Positions 27,802 through 35,956 of a stretch of DNA of 64,000 nt are shown piece by piece. Position 1 is the stretch's first letter, and every line of letters starts with the position of its first letter. Source of the stretch: JALHTV01 sp049510055 (GTDB lineage: Bacteria > Planctomycetota > Phycisphaerae > SM23-33); assembly GCA_049510055.1 (NCBI GenBank), contig JBEKZI010000003.1, positions 45,880-109,879 on the forward strand, written 5' to 3'. The position numbers were made by a program, and so were the translations under genes. The notes below the pieces were generated by a model. The model had not been told where the DNA came from. It saw only the letters and a list, made by a program, of their open reading frames with translations, and searched no databases.

Positions 27802-28537
27802 CGTGTTTTTCTCCCCTACCGGACGTCATCAAGGCTTTGATTTCTGAACGGTTCAGGAGGCGGAACTTGCCGATCTTGATTCCCCTGTCGGTAACGGGGC
27901 CGATGGCCGTCCGCTTGAGGCGGCGGGACTTGTGCCCCAGGCGCATCAGCAGCGGCCGAACTTCCCGCCCCGCCGATTCCACCAGCGTGATCTCCAACAG
28001 CGTTCGGCGGTCGCCGCGGCGGAGCACGCGGACCCTTTTTGCCGCGCTGCGGCGGCCGTCGACGAAAATGCCCGACGTCAGCCGGTCGGCCGTCTTGCCT
28101 TCGATGTGGCCGTCGACCTCGACGAGGTATGTCCGCGGCACGCCGTAGCGTGGATGGCTCAGCCGGTCAGCCATCGCGCCATCGTTGGTCAGCAGGACCA
28201 GCCCCGTGCTGTCCACGTCCAGGCCGCCCAGGCAGTAGGTCTGCCCCTCCAGGGGTGGCACCAGGTCGTACACTCGCGGGCGGCCGCGGGTGTCGCGGGC
28301 AGCGCAGACGATGCCCTTGGGTTTGTTCAGCAGGATGTAGGTCTTTCTCGCCGACGGCCTGGCCACCGTCTGGCCGTCCACGCGGATGCGATCCGCGTCG
28401 GGATCGACGAAGCACGGCAAGCGATTGACGATCTGGCCGTTGACCTCGACGCGGCCTTCGAGAATCATCTCTTCTACCGCCCGCCGGCTGGCCACCCCCG
28501 CCTCGGCCAGAACTTTTTGGATGCGAATTTTACTCAC
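27788..28537 (-). CDS. Pseudouridine synthase, RsuA/RluB family
   Basis: A 249-residue rRNA pseudouridine synthase. Seen: N-terminal S4 RNA-binding domain (RIQKVLAEAGVASRRAVEEMILEGRVEVNG, in parts), NKPKGIVCAARD, the catalytic aspartate segment LGGLDVDSTGLVLLTNDG, and LTLVESAGREVRPLLMRLGHKSRRLKR-like motif near the end. GTG at 28537 is used because it overlaps the manA stop in GTGA; upstream in-frame codons would lie inside manA. Its place in a sugar operon is unexplained and may reflect only dense packing. Confidence 0.88.
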   Translation of the reverse strand: MSKIRIQKVLAEAGVASRRAVEEMILEGRVEVNGQIVNRLPCFVDPDADRIRVDGQTVARPSARKTYILLNKPKGIVCAARDTRGRPRVYDLVPPLEGQTYCLGGLDVDSTGLVLLTNDGAMADRLSHPRYGVPRTYLVEVDGHIEGKTADRLTSGIFVDGRRSAAKRVRVLRRGDRRTLLEITLVESAGREVRPLLMRLGHKSRRLKRTAIGPVTDRGIKIGKFRLLNRSEIKALMTSGRGEKHDERM

Positions 28538-29496
28538 GGGCCCTCCGGTAGCGTGATCTCCAGCCAGGTAGCTGCTCCTTGTACGGACATGGTGCAATTC
28601 GCCAGGGCCGCCGGCAGCAGGACCGTGTCCCCGGCGGCGACGGGCAAGGCTTCCTCTACGGCACTGGCGTGGTGGATCTCAGCGTGGCCGCTGGCTCCAA
28701 GGACCATCACGGCCGTGCAGCGGCCGGAGGGGAAAGGCCAGGTCGCGGCGCCGCCGGCTGATCGCTTCTTGACCGTGAAGCACTCGGTCGCCAGCAGCGT
28801 GTCGCCGCGTGCTCCCGGGGCCGGTTCGCCCGTCAGACCGAAGCGAATGCATTGTAGGGACTTTTCCGGGTGAATCTCGCGGCCGCGACCCCAGTCGGTC
28901 ACGCGATAGGTGGTGTCGGACGGCGTCTGGATCTCCGCCAGCACGACGCCGGGGCCCAGCGCGTGCACGACCCCGGCCGGCAGATAGTGAAAATCCCCGG
29001 CCGAGACATTCAGCTTGCGGACCAGCCGCTCCACCGTGTCGGCCTGCATGGCCTGGGCGAACTGCTCGCGCGTCACGCCGGGCAGGACGCCCTTGTAGAC
29101 GAACCCGCCGCGGCTCTCCAGGATGTACCAGCACTCGGTCTTGGCCGCCGCGTCGCCGCCGATGGCGGCTGCGGCCGCGGCGTCGGGGTGCACCTGGAGC
29201 GAGAGGATGTCTTCGGCGTCCAGCAGTTTCAGCAGGAGCGGGAATCGGCCGTCGGCCATCGGGCGGGCCCGGCCCAGCAGGTCGCCGCCCAAGCGCCGCG
29301 TCAGGTCATTCAGCGTCGTGCCGGCGTCGGGGCCGTTGACCAGGATACTGCTGTCGCCGGCCAAGTCGGCCAGTTCCCAGCTTTCCCCGACCTTCATGTC
29401 CGCCGGCAACGCCCGGCCGAACAGGCGCTGAAGATTTCGCCCGCCCCAGATTCGCTCTTTGTAGATGGGATGGAACTTGCAGGGATAGATTCGCAT
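28534..29496 (-). CDS. manA: Mannose-6-phosphate isomerase, class I
   Basis: A 320-residue zinc enzyme interconverting mannose-6-phosphate and fructose-6-phosphate. Seen: the start IYPCKFHPIYKERIWGGRNL, zinc-site motif LSLQVHPDA, AKTECWYIL, and the conserved YLPAGVVHALGPGVVLAEIQ with TTYRVTDWGR, typical of type I PMI (ManA/PMI of Bacillus size). ATG at 29496 is preferred; ATG at 29508 is four codons upstream. It leads the four-gene run with rsuA-like, rhaB and fucI. Mannose and GDP-deoxyhexose metabolism link it to fucose. Confidence 0.9.
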   Translation of the reverse strand: MRIYPCKFHPIYKERIWGGRNLQRLFGRALPADMKVGESWELADLAGDSSILVNGPDAGTTLNDLTRRLGGDLLGRARPMADGRFPLLLKLLDAEDILSLQVHPDAAAAAAIGGDAAAKTECWYILESRGGFVYKGVLPGVTREQFAQAMQADTVERLVRKLNVSAGDFHYLPAGVVHALGPGVVLAEIQTPSDTTYRVTDWGRGREIHPEKSLQCIRFGLTGEPAPGARGDTLLATECFTVKKRSAGGAATWPFPSGRCTAVMVLGASGHAEIHHASAVEEALPVAAGDTVLLPAALANCTMSVQGAATWLEITLPEGP

Positions 29497-29691
29497 AGTC
29501 CTTGCCATGAGCCTTGCTCGCTTGACCGGCTCCCGCCGAGCGACGCCGACATTCTCGCTGTCACAATAAATGCGGACACGGGGATTTGCAACCGCCGATG
29601 CCGCCGCCTTGCTCATCAGACGGCGTCGGCGTAAACTGCCAAGTGTTGTGAAGTCTTCCGAATACGTCGAACCGAATAGAAAGGCCGCCTT

Positions 29692-30042
29692 ATGAGTGAG
29701 ATTAAACCGACGATTACCTACGACGACTTCGTCAAGATGGACCTTCGCGTGGCCAAGGTGTTGGAGGTCCGCGATCATCCCAACGCCGACAAGCTCCTTT
29801 GCCTGACCATCGATTTGGGGACCGAGCGGCGAGAGATCATCGCCGGGCTGAAGGAGTATTGCCCTCCTGAGTCCCTGGTGGGCAAGGACGTCGTGGTGCT
29901 GGTCAACATCCAGCCGCGGAAGATGCGCGGGCTGGATTCCAACGGGATGCTCCTGGTGGCCTCGCATGAGCAGGACGGCGCCCGCAAGGTCGTGGTGCTG
30001 ACCACCGCCGGTCCCGTGCCGGCGGGATCGGTGATTTCCTGA
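29692..30042 (+). CDS. tRNA-binding OB-fold protein, MetG C-terminal/beta-like
   Basis: A 116-residue single-domain protein: TYDDFVKMDLRVAKVLEVRDHPNADKLLCL, IIAGLKEYCPPESLVGKDVVVLVN, and PRKMRGLDSNGMLLVAS. This is the tRNA-binding OB domain found at the C terminus of methionyl-tRNA synthetase and as free Trbp/CsaA-like proteins. It is probably a stand-alone MetRS beta chain that increases tRNA affinity. The catalytic MetRS is not in the window. ATG at 29692 has a weak upstream GCCGCC context. It converges on lpxB, ten bases apart. Confidence 0.88.
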   Translation: MSEIKPTITYDDFVKMDLRVAKVLEVRDHPNADKLLCLTIDLGTERREIIAGLKEYCPPESLVGKDVVVLVNIQPRKMRGLDSNGMLLVASHEQDGARKVVVLTTAGPVPAGSVIS

Positions 30043-30052
30043 CGGCCGGTGA

Positions 30053-31204
30053 CTACGTGTGGTTCAGCAGCCGGACGGCCAGCTGGGCGGCGTTGTCCGA
30101 GGCGCTGGCCGGCGGGGCCACACGGAGGGCGTCGGTAAGCTGCGTGAGTTGTTTGCGGATCTCGAACAGATAGCCGTAGTCGTCCATCACTTCCTTGACG
30201 GCGGCCTTGAGCTTCTTGACGTTCCCATGCCAGGGCATGAGTTCCGGTACGATCTTTCGTCCGGCCAGGATGTTCACCAGCGAGAAGCTGGGGGTGTTCA
30301 CCGCCCAGCGTCCGAGCACGTGCCGCGCCAGCCCCAGCAGCCAGGAGGTGCGGTGGAAGATGACCATCGGCACGCCAAAGTAGGCCAGCTCTAGCGTGAC
30401 GGTGCCGCTCTTGGTCACGGCGAAGTGGGATTCCGCCAGCACCTCTCGCATGCGGCCGACGGCAACGTCGATGTCCCGGCCCTTGCTTAGCTTTCGTATC
30501 AGCCGCTCAGCGTCGTCGGTGTAGGCGGTGAAGGTGCAATGCGATTGCGGCCAGCGGCGGCGGATCATCTCCTCCACGGCCAGCAGGGCCGGCATGTGCC
30601 CGCGAATCTCCCCTTCCCTGCTGCCGGGGATCAGGGCCACGCGCCAGCGGCCGGCGGCCCAGGCCTCGGCCAGGTCGGGCGGGGCGGGCGGGGCGGGCAT
30701 GGCGTCGAACAGAGGATGGCCCACGTAGGCGGCATTGACGCCGCGGTCCCACAGGTACCGTTCCTCGAAGGGCAGGATGCAGCCGACCTGATCGGTCAGG
30801 CGGGCCAGCTTCTTGGTGCGCCACGGCGCCCAGGCCCACACCTGCGGGGCGATGTAATAGAACACCGGCACGCCGGCTTTGCGGGCGGCCTTGGCCAGGT
30901 GCCAGTTCAGGGCCGGAGAGTCCACCGGGATCAGCAGGTCGGGGCGGATCTTTCGAATGCCGCGGCACAGCCGCCGCACGGTCCGCAGGTAGTAGCCGGC
31001 CTTGAGGACCGGCCCGGCCAGCATGCTGGCCTTGCCCGTCAGGTCGGCTAGGACCTCGCAGCCGGCCTGGGCCATGCGCGGGCCGGCGGCCCCGACGAAG
31101 CGGGCATCCGGCAGGCGCTGGCGGATGGCCTGGATGAGCCGGGCGGCGTGCTCGTCGCCGCTGGCCTCAGCCGCCGACAGGAAGATGGTCGCGCCTGGCG
31201 CCAT
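30053..31204 (-). CDS. lpxB: Lipid-A-disaccharide synthase
   Basis: A 383-residue glycosyltransferase of family GT19 that joins UDP-diacylglucosamine and lipid X in lipid A synthesis at the inner membrane. Seen: the start IFLSAAEASGDEHAA (family GE-x-SGD), FVGAAGPRMAQAGCE, VDSPALNWHLAKAARKAG, FYYIAPQVWAWAPWR, ALIPGSREGEI and KSGTVTLELAYFGVPMV. Its presence implies an LPS-containing outer membrane. ATG at 31204 is used, ten bases after the acpS stop; they form an operon. Confidence 0.93.
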   Translation of the reverse strand: MAPGATIFLSAAEASGDEHAARLIQAIRQRLPDARFVGAAGPRMAQAGCEVLADLTGKASMLAGPVLKAGYYLRTVRRLCRGIRKIRPDLLIPVDSPALNWHLAKAARKAGVPVFYYIAPQVWAWAPWRTKKLARLTDQVGCILPFEERYLWDRGVNAAYVGHPLFDAMPAPPAPPDLAEAWAAGRWRVALIPGSREGEIRGHMPALLAVEEMIRRRWPQSHCTFTAYTDDAERLIRKLSKGRDIDVAVGRMREVLAESHFAVTKSGTVTLELAYFGVPMVIFHRTSWLLGLARHVLGRWAVNTPSFSLVNILAGRKIVPELMPWHGNVKKLKAAVKEVMDDYGYLFEIRKQLTQLTDALRVAPPASASDNAAQLAVRLLNHT

Positions 31205-31214
31205 GAAGGTTGAT

Positions 31215-31640
31215 TCAGCCCCCGATGTGCATCGCCCCGCCGGTGGGCTTTTTTTCACCGTCGTTGGAGCCGATGGCCGAGGCGATGGCGTGCGTGCCGA
31301 TGTGGCTGATGGAGACCAGGATGCTCGCCAACCCCAGGTCGTCGGCGATCTGGCGGCATCGGCCGGTAAGCTTCACCTGCGGCTGGCCGGAGGGATGATT
31401 GCGGACCTCGATGTCGGTCCAGGTGATCCCGTTCCGCCAGCCGGTGCCCAGCACCTTGAGCACGGCTTCCTTGGCGGCGAATCGCCCGGCCAGGTGCTCC
31501 ACGGCCCGCTTTTTGTCCAGGCAATAGTCCAGCTCCGCCGGCGTGAAGACGCGGTTGAGGAACTTGCGCCCGTGCCGCTCGATCATCTGGGCCAGGCGGG
31601 CGCACTCCACCATGTCGACACCGTGGGCGACGACGTTCAT
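31215..31640 (-). CDS. acpS: Holo-[acyl-carrier-protein] synthase
   Basis: A 141-residue 4'-phosphopantetheinyl transferase that activates acyl carrier protein with CoA. Seen: HGVDMVECARLA with the metal-binding Asp, FLNRVFTPAELDYC, and RFAAKEAVLKVLGTGWRNGI with the catalytic Glu/Lys, then SISHIGTHAIASAIG. Typical length is about 125; the extra C-terminal stretch (NDGEKKPTGGAMHIGG) is Gly-rich. It precedes lpxB directly. Confidence 0.92.
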   Translation of the reverse strand: MNVVAHGVDMVECARLAQMIERHGRKFLNRVFTPAELDYCLDKKRAVEHLAGRFAAKEAVLKVLGTGWRNGITWTDIEVRNHPSGQPQVKLTGRCRQIADDLGLASILVSISHIGTHAIASAIGSNDGEKKPTGGAMHIGG

Positions 31641-31707
31641 GGTGCCATCATAGTCTCAACGGCGCGGCGGCGGAAGGGCCAACCCCGGTGTGGCGGGGGC
31701 TGGGGTC

Positions 31708-31980
31708 TTACGGCTTGGAGGAGGCTTGCTCGATGGCGGTCCGGACCTCCGGCACCAGGAAGCGGCCCTCCAACTCCGCCCGTCCCGCCAGGGCGGCGGC
31801 GACGGCCTCGATTCGCTCAGCGGCGTCGGCTGAATCGTCCAGGAACAGGACTTCCCGGCCCTTCAGGCGGACCAGCGCCCCGCCGCGCTCCTGGCAGGAC
31901 TCGACGTGACGAACGTTGATCCCCAGCGAGCGGGCCAGTTCCAGCAATTCATCGAGGAGGCGGTCGGCTTCCACGGGCAA
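31708..31980 (-). CDS. Small conserved-looking protein of unknown function
   Basis: A 90-residue acidic protein (PVEADRLLDELLELARSLG, then VRLKGREVLFLDDSADAAERI). It alternates predicted helices and strands, with no signal peptide, membrane segment or known motif. The pattern VRLKGREVLFLDDSA suggests a small alpha/beta fold. It lies upstream of acpS-lpxB by 67 bases on the same strand. Its ATG is 1978-1980 bases past 30000, next to the degenerate palindrome at 31981. Not recognised. Confidence 0.6.
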   Translation of the reverse strand: MPVEADRLLDELLELARSLGINVRHVESCQERGGALVRLKGREVLFLDDSADAAERIEAVAAALAGRAELEGRFLVPEVRTAIEQASSKP

Positions 31981-32072
31981 CCTGCCTGTCGGTAGGCGGG
32001 GCCACCCCGCTCAAGTTTCTTCACCGGCCAAACCGATGAACAAGGAGACAGGCCTGCCTGTCGGTAGGCAGG
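31981..32072. repeat. Pair of degenerate CCTGCC...GGCAGG palindromes
   Basis: CCTGCCTGTCGGTAGGCGGG at 31981-32000 and CCTGCCTGTCGGTAGGCAGG at 32053-32072, 72 bases apart in the same orientation. They differ by one base from each other and by a few from the perfect form at 21251 and 58491. They lie between the divergent gene at 31708 and the histidine kinase. Confidence 0.7.
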
Positions 32073-32122
32073 CTCGGCCTCCTCATATCTTGCCGCAGGA
32101 CCCTTGGCAAGAGGAAGGATTC

Positions 32123-32890
32123 GTGACCACCGCGTCGAAAGTAAAGACAGTCAGTCCGCAGACCAAGCTCCAGCGCCTGGCGGCGGAGGTCGACGCCCTG
32201 CGCCGGCAGTTGCGGACCGCCCACCGCCTGGCCACCGTCGGCACCATGGCCGCGATGGTCTCCCACGAGCTGAACAATATCCTCACCCCCATCATGAACT
32301 ACGCGCAGATGGCCCAGAAGAATCCGTCGTTTTCCGACAAGGCCATCGCGCGGGCGGCCGAGGGCGGGCAGCGAGCCACCCACATCTGCCGGGCCATCCT
32401 CAACCTTGCAGCCGACGGTGCGATGGAATCCTCGCCGGTGAACTTGCGGGCGCTGGTGGACCAGACTCTGGAAGCCATGGCCCGCGAGCCGGCCAAGGAC
32501 AACATTCACCTGAACCTGGACATTCCCGCCGATCTGACCGTCCGCGCCTGTCGGCCTGAACTTCAGCAGGTGTTGCTGAACCTGCTCATCAACGCCCGCT
32601 CGGCCGTCCTGGCCAAGAGCGGCCCGCGGCAGATCGACATCTCCGCCCGGTGCGAGAACGGCGGCACACTCATCGCCGTGGCCGACAACGGCGTCGGCAT
32701 CGACCCCCAGCATCTGGACAAGCTCTTTGAGCCTTTCTTCACGACCAAGCGGCGGTCGGAAGACGGTTCCGGCGGCTACGGCCTGGGGCTGGCCTTCTGC
32801 CGGCACGTGGTGGAGGGCATGGGGGGCGAGATTCTCGCGGAGAGCACTCCGGGTGCGGGGGCGACGTTCACCGTTCGCCTGCCGGCCTGA
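32123..32890 (+). CDS. Cytosolic sensor histidine kinase without sensor domain
   Basis: A 255-residue kinase core. Seen: a short N-terminal coiled coil (KLQRLAAEVDALRRQLRTA), H-box MVSHELNNILTPIMNYAQMA with the phosphorylated His at residue 48, N-box QQVLLNLLINARSAV, G1 VADNGVGID, F-box LFEPFFTTK, G2 GGYGLGLAFCRHVVEGMGG. No membrane segment, PAS or receiver domain and no response regulator nearby, so the partner is unknown. GTG at 32123 is used because GAGGAAGGA lies just upstream; the longer frame would start inside the repeat region. Confidence 0.87.
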   Translation: MTTASKVKTVSPQTKLQRLAAEVDALRRQLRTAHRLATVGTMAAMVSHELNNILTPIMNYAQMAQKNPSFSDKAIARAAEGGQRATHICRAILNLAADGAMESSPVNLRALVDQTLEAMAREPAKDNIHLNLDIPADLTVRACRPELQQVLLNLLINARSAVLAKSGPRQIDISARCENGGTLIAVADNGVGIDPQHLDKLFEPFFTTKRRSEDGSGGYGLGLAFCRHVVEGMGGEILAESTPGAGATFTVRLPA

Positions 32891-32925
32891 CTTTGCACGC
32901 CCGGCCCAAAGGCCCTTGTCGAATG

Positions 32926-32979
32926 TTGACACTCCCCTTGCAACGTGCTAGCGTCCCTGGCATATTGCTGGCTTATAAT
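32926..32979 (+). promoter_or_regulatory. Candidate promoter(s) of the SH3b protein gene
   Basis: TTGACA (32926-32931), 17-base spacer, TAGCGT (32949-32954). A perfect TATAAT (32974-32979) with no good -35 box follows. Either could serve; both lie within 90 bases of the start at 33015. Confidence 0.45.
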
Positions 32980-33014
32980 CCGCCAAACACGATTCCATTG
33001 GCAAGGAGGTCGCC

Positions 33015-34616
33015 ATGAACGCTAGGACTGTGGCTTGGCTTTGTGTGATGACGGCGGCCCTTCCGCTTGCGGCGCAGACCACCATGCCGGCTGAGGCTGT
33101 CCCGTCGACGCAACCCGCCCTCACCGAGGGCGCCCCATGGACGGGCGTCGTGACCGGCGTCAACGTCTACGTGCGCTCCGGACCGGGCGAACAGGCATAT
33201 CCCTGCGCGAGACTTTCCGCTCCCGACCAGGTTACCGTCGTGGGCAGGACGGACGGCTGGCTGAGGATCGCCGCCCCCAACGGGTGCTTCAGCGTCATCA
33301 GCAAGGCCTACGTCCAGCCGGACGCCACGGGCAAGACCGGCACGGTCACCGGAGACAACGTCTGGGCGCGCGCGGGCGGCGACCTGCGGACCGAAAATTT
33401 CATCGCCGTCCAGCGGCAGCTCAACCACGGCGAGACGGTCCAGATTATCGGCGACGCGGGCGAGTACTACCGCATCACCCCGCCGCAAGGCGCGTATTTC
33501 TACATCTCCGCGCGGTACGTGCGCCAGGCCGGCGCGGCAGCCCCCAGCGAGATGGAAGCCCTGGCGGCTGAGCATCCGGCGGAGTTGAAGACCGTTCCCG
33601 AGGCTCCCCCAGCCGCTCCGGAGGCACCGTCGCGGGCAGGCCAGCTGGAGGCCTTCAAAAGGGCCGAAGCCGTCCTGCAAGAGGAGTTCGCCAAGCCCCT
33701 GGATCAGCGCGACCTCCAGAGGGCCTTGGTCGCCTACCAAACCGTTCCCGTCGGCGCCGACGATCCGCTGAAGCTCTACGTCGACGCGAGAATCACGTTC
33801 ATCCGCCAGAGCCTGGACGAGCTGGCCAACCTCCAGAAGGTCAAAGAGCTTGCCAAGACCACAGCGGATAAGCAGGCTGAGTACGAAGCCATGATTGCGC
33901 GGCTGCAAAAGGTCGTCCCGCCGCCGGCGCCGGCCCGGTTACCCGCGGCCAGGGGCGTTCTGCAGCCCAGCATGATCTATGCCGGCACCGCCGCCATCGG
34001 CAAGCGATACATGCTCATCGACCCCACCAGCGGGCAGGTTACGGCCTACCTTCAATCCGCCAACGCGGACATAGACCTGGACAAGTACGTGGGCATGGAC
34101 TTGGTCGTCTTTGGGAACATCCAGTTCGACGTCCAGCTCCAGCGGTCCGTGGTGGACCCCGACGAAATCCAGGTGGTGGGCCCGGGCGGAACGCTTCCTT
34201 CGCCGCCCAAGCCGGTCATTCGCATAAGACACCCGGCTTCCATGCCGGTGGCCTCGGCACCGGTCCCGGCCCCGCCGGCGCCGGTCCCCGTTCCGACTCC
34301 GGCTCCGACTCCTGCACCGGCTCCGGCCGTAGCCCCAACTCCGCCGGCTCCGGTCTCGGCACCGACCCCGGCGCCAGCCCCAACCCCGGCTCCCGCGCCG
34401 GCCCCAACTGTGGCTCCGCCTCCGCCGCCACCGCCGGCCCCGGCGCCTGCGCCGACGCCAACCACTGCCCCTGCCGCGACGGTTGAGGGTGCGGCCACCG
34501 AAACCGAGACTCCGCCTCCGCCGCCTCCTCCCCCGCACAAGGGACTGCCCGTGGCTGGGGACCAGCCTACCTCCCAGCCTTCTTCTCAGCCCCTCAACGA
34601 GGAAGAGTACCAATAG
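33015..34616 (+). CDS. Exported SH3b-domain protein with Pro/Ala-rich tail
   Basis: A 533-residue protein. Seen: signal peptide (residues 1-20, ALPLAAQ), two bacterial SH3-like domains (about residues 45-102, VNVYVRSGPGEQAYPCARL, and 108-172, DNVWARAGGDLR ... FYISARYVR), a helical middle with a KADKQAEYEAMIARL-type coiled coil, a small beta domain (VVFGNIQFDVQLQRSVVDP), then about 115 residues of Pro/Ala/Val repeats (416-515). SH3b domains commonly bind peptidoglycan, so an envelope role is inferred. AAGGAGG precedes ATG at 33015. Confidence 0.85.
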   Translation: MNARTVAWLCVMTAALPLAAQTTMPAEAVPSTQPALTEGAPWTGVVTGVNVYVRSGPGEQAYPCARLSAPDQVTVVGRTDGWLRIAAPNGCFSVISKAYVQPDATGKTGTVTGDNVWARAGGDLRTENFIAVQRQLNHGETVQIIGDAGEYYRITPPQGAYFYISARYVRQAGAAAPSEMEALAAEHPAELKTVPEAPPAAPEAPSRAGQLEAFKRAEAVLQEEFAKPLDQRDLQRALVAYQTVPVGADDPLKLYVDARITFIRQSLDELANLQKVKELAKTTADKQAEYEAMIARLQKVVPPPAPARLPAARGVLQPSMIYAGTAAIGKRYMLIDPTSGQVTAYLQSANADIDLDKYVGMDLVVFGNIQFDVQLQRSVVDPDEIQVVGPGGTLPSPPKPVIRIRHPASMPVASAPVPAPPAPVPVPTPAPTPAPAPAVAPTPPAPVSAPTPAPAPTPAPAPAPTVAPPPPPPPAPAPAPTPTTAPAATVEGAATETETPPPPPPPPHKGLPVAGDQPTSQPSSQPLNEEEYQ

Positions 34617-34669
34617 ACGGACGCGCAGCGGCGTTTTTTGGGAGGAGGGGTGAACCTTCGGTAGGCAAG

Positions 34670-34753
34670 TGCGGCCGAAAGGAGTTGAACCTTCACGCCC
34701 TTGCGGGCACAGGCTCCTGAAGCCTGCGCGTCTGCCAATTCCGCCACGGCCGC
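34670..34753 (-). tRNA. tRNA-Leu (anticodon CAG)
   Basis: Minus strand: acceptor GCGGCCG paired with CGGCCGC, D-arm with GCAGAC, anticodon stem CAGGC/GCCTG with loop TTCAGGA (anticodon CAG), long variable arm GCCCGCAAGGGC as in class II tRNAs, T-loop GGTTCAACTCC and discriminator A at 34670. CCA is not encoded. Confidence 0.95.
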
Positions 34754-34873
34754 AAACGTCGGGACTGTATCGCCCGCCAACGTGTGCTACTGTAGGCCCC
34801 GTCCCAGGATGTGTCAACCCCTCCCCCTTTGGACAGCGGCATCGGAAGGTCCGGTTGAAAGCGGCCGGGCCGT

Positions 34874-35833
34874 TCAGTACCCCAATTTCTTGTCCACCAC
34901 GCAGAGCAGGGGTTTGGAATCCAGAAAACGCCTGATGTTCTCCAGAAAGACGGCGGAGGCGTTCTGCTCGTAGGAGCGGTGCTTGCCGGAGGTGTGGGGT
35001 GAGATAATGACGTTGGGCATCCGCCACAGCGGATGGTCCGCCGGCAGGGGTTCGGGGTCCACGACGTCCAGCCCGGCCCCACCCAAGTGCCCGCTAGCCA
35101 AGGCAGCCACGAGGGCGTCGGTATCGACGGTCTTGCCACGCCCGGCGTTGAGCAGAATCGCCCCAGGCGGCAGGGCGGCCAATTCCGGCCCGCCGATGAG
35201 CTTGTCCGTTTCGCTGGTGCCGGGCAGGACGACCATCACCACGTCCGCCTCGCTGAAGGCCTTTTTCAAATCCGCCGGCCCGAAGACCGCCACCGCCGGC
35301 GGAGCGGGCTGGGCGTGCCGCCGGACGCCGATGACACGCATGCCGAAGGCGACCCCAAGCTCCGCGCACCGCCGCCCGATGGTCCCCAGCCCCACCACGC
35401 ACAGCGTCTTGCCGGGCAGGACGTCCGGCGGCGACTCGGCCTTCCGTTCCCACCGGCAGTCCACCTGATTGCGGTAGGCCACGTGCAGGCGGCGGACAAG
35501 CATCAGCAGCATCCCGAACAGCTGCTCGGCGATCGGCTCGGCGTGGATGCGCGAATTGGTGACGACGGCCGGGTGCGACAGGGCCGGTTCATGCTGGGCC
35601 CAGTCGGCCCCGGCGGAGGTCGTGTGTAGCCACTTCAGCCGCCCCGCCCGGCTGAAGGCCTCCAGGGGGATCTTGCCGAGGACGACGTCGATCCGCTCAA
35701 CCAGCGTCGGATCTTTTTTGAAATCCGCCGGACCATAGATAGTCGCCCCCGGTGCCGCCGCGCGGATGCACGAGAGGATGGTCTCGGTGGTGTACGCCGA
35801 GGAGGTAATCAGGATGGCAAGCTCCCGGCCCAT
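34874..35833 (-). CDS. D-2-hydroxyacid dehydrogenase, second paralogue
   Basis: A 319-residue NAD(P)-dependent D-isomer-specific dehydrogenase. Seen: HTTSAGADWAQHEPAL, Rossmann motif VVGLGTIGRRCAELG, LNAGRGKTVDTDALVAAL with the catalytic Arg, GLDVVDPEPLPADHPLW and the catalytic His in IISPHTSGKH. It is most like the GhrA/GyaR-type hydroxypyruvate/glyoxylate reductases, but substrate is not readable. It is distinct from the protein at 7246. Its start is ATG at 35833, divergent from the flavoprotein gene at 35957. Confidence 0.87.
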   Translation of the reverse strand: MGRELAILITSSAYTTETILSCIRAAAPGATIYGPADFKKDPTLVERIDVVLGKIPLEAFSRAGRLKWLHTTSAGADWAQHEPALSHPAVVTNSRIHAEPIAEQLFGMLLMLVRRLHVAYRNQVDCRWERKAESPPDVLPGKTLCVVGLGTIGRRCAELGVAFGMRVIGVRRHAQPAPPAVAVFGPADLKKAFSEADVVMVVLPGTSETDKLIGGPELAALPPGAILLNAGRGKTVDTDALVAALASGHLGGAGLDVVDPEPLPADHPLWRMPNVIISPHTSGKHRSYEQNASAVFLENIRRFLDSKPLLCVVDKKLGY

Positions 35834-35956
35834 TCGTGGCCGTTAGGATACGCCCTACGCCCGGCCGGTGCAACGTGGCGAACGGCCTAGCCGCACGCCG
35901 GGCGAATGCCGATACTGTCTGGGAAGCAAGGCTATAGTGGTGCAAGGAGAACTATT

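Noticed and set aside
34260..34510. A short-repeat array resembling a CRISPR
   Set aside because: It is the Pro/Ala codon repeats of the SH3b protein; there are no constant repeats with unique spacers.
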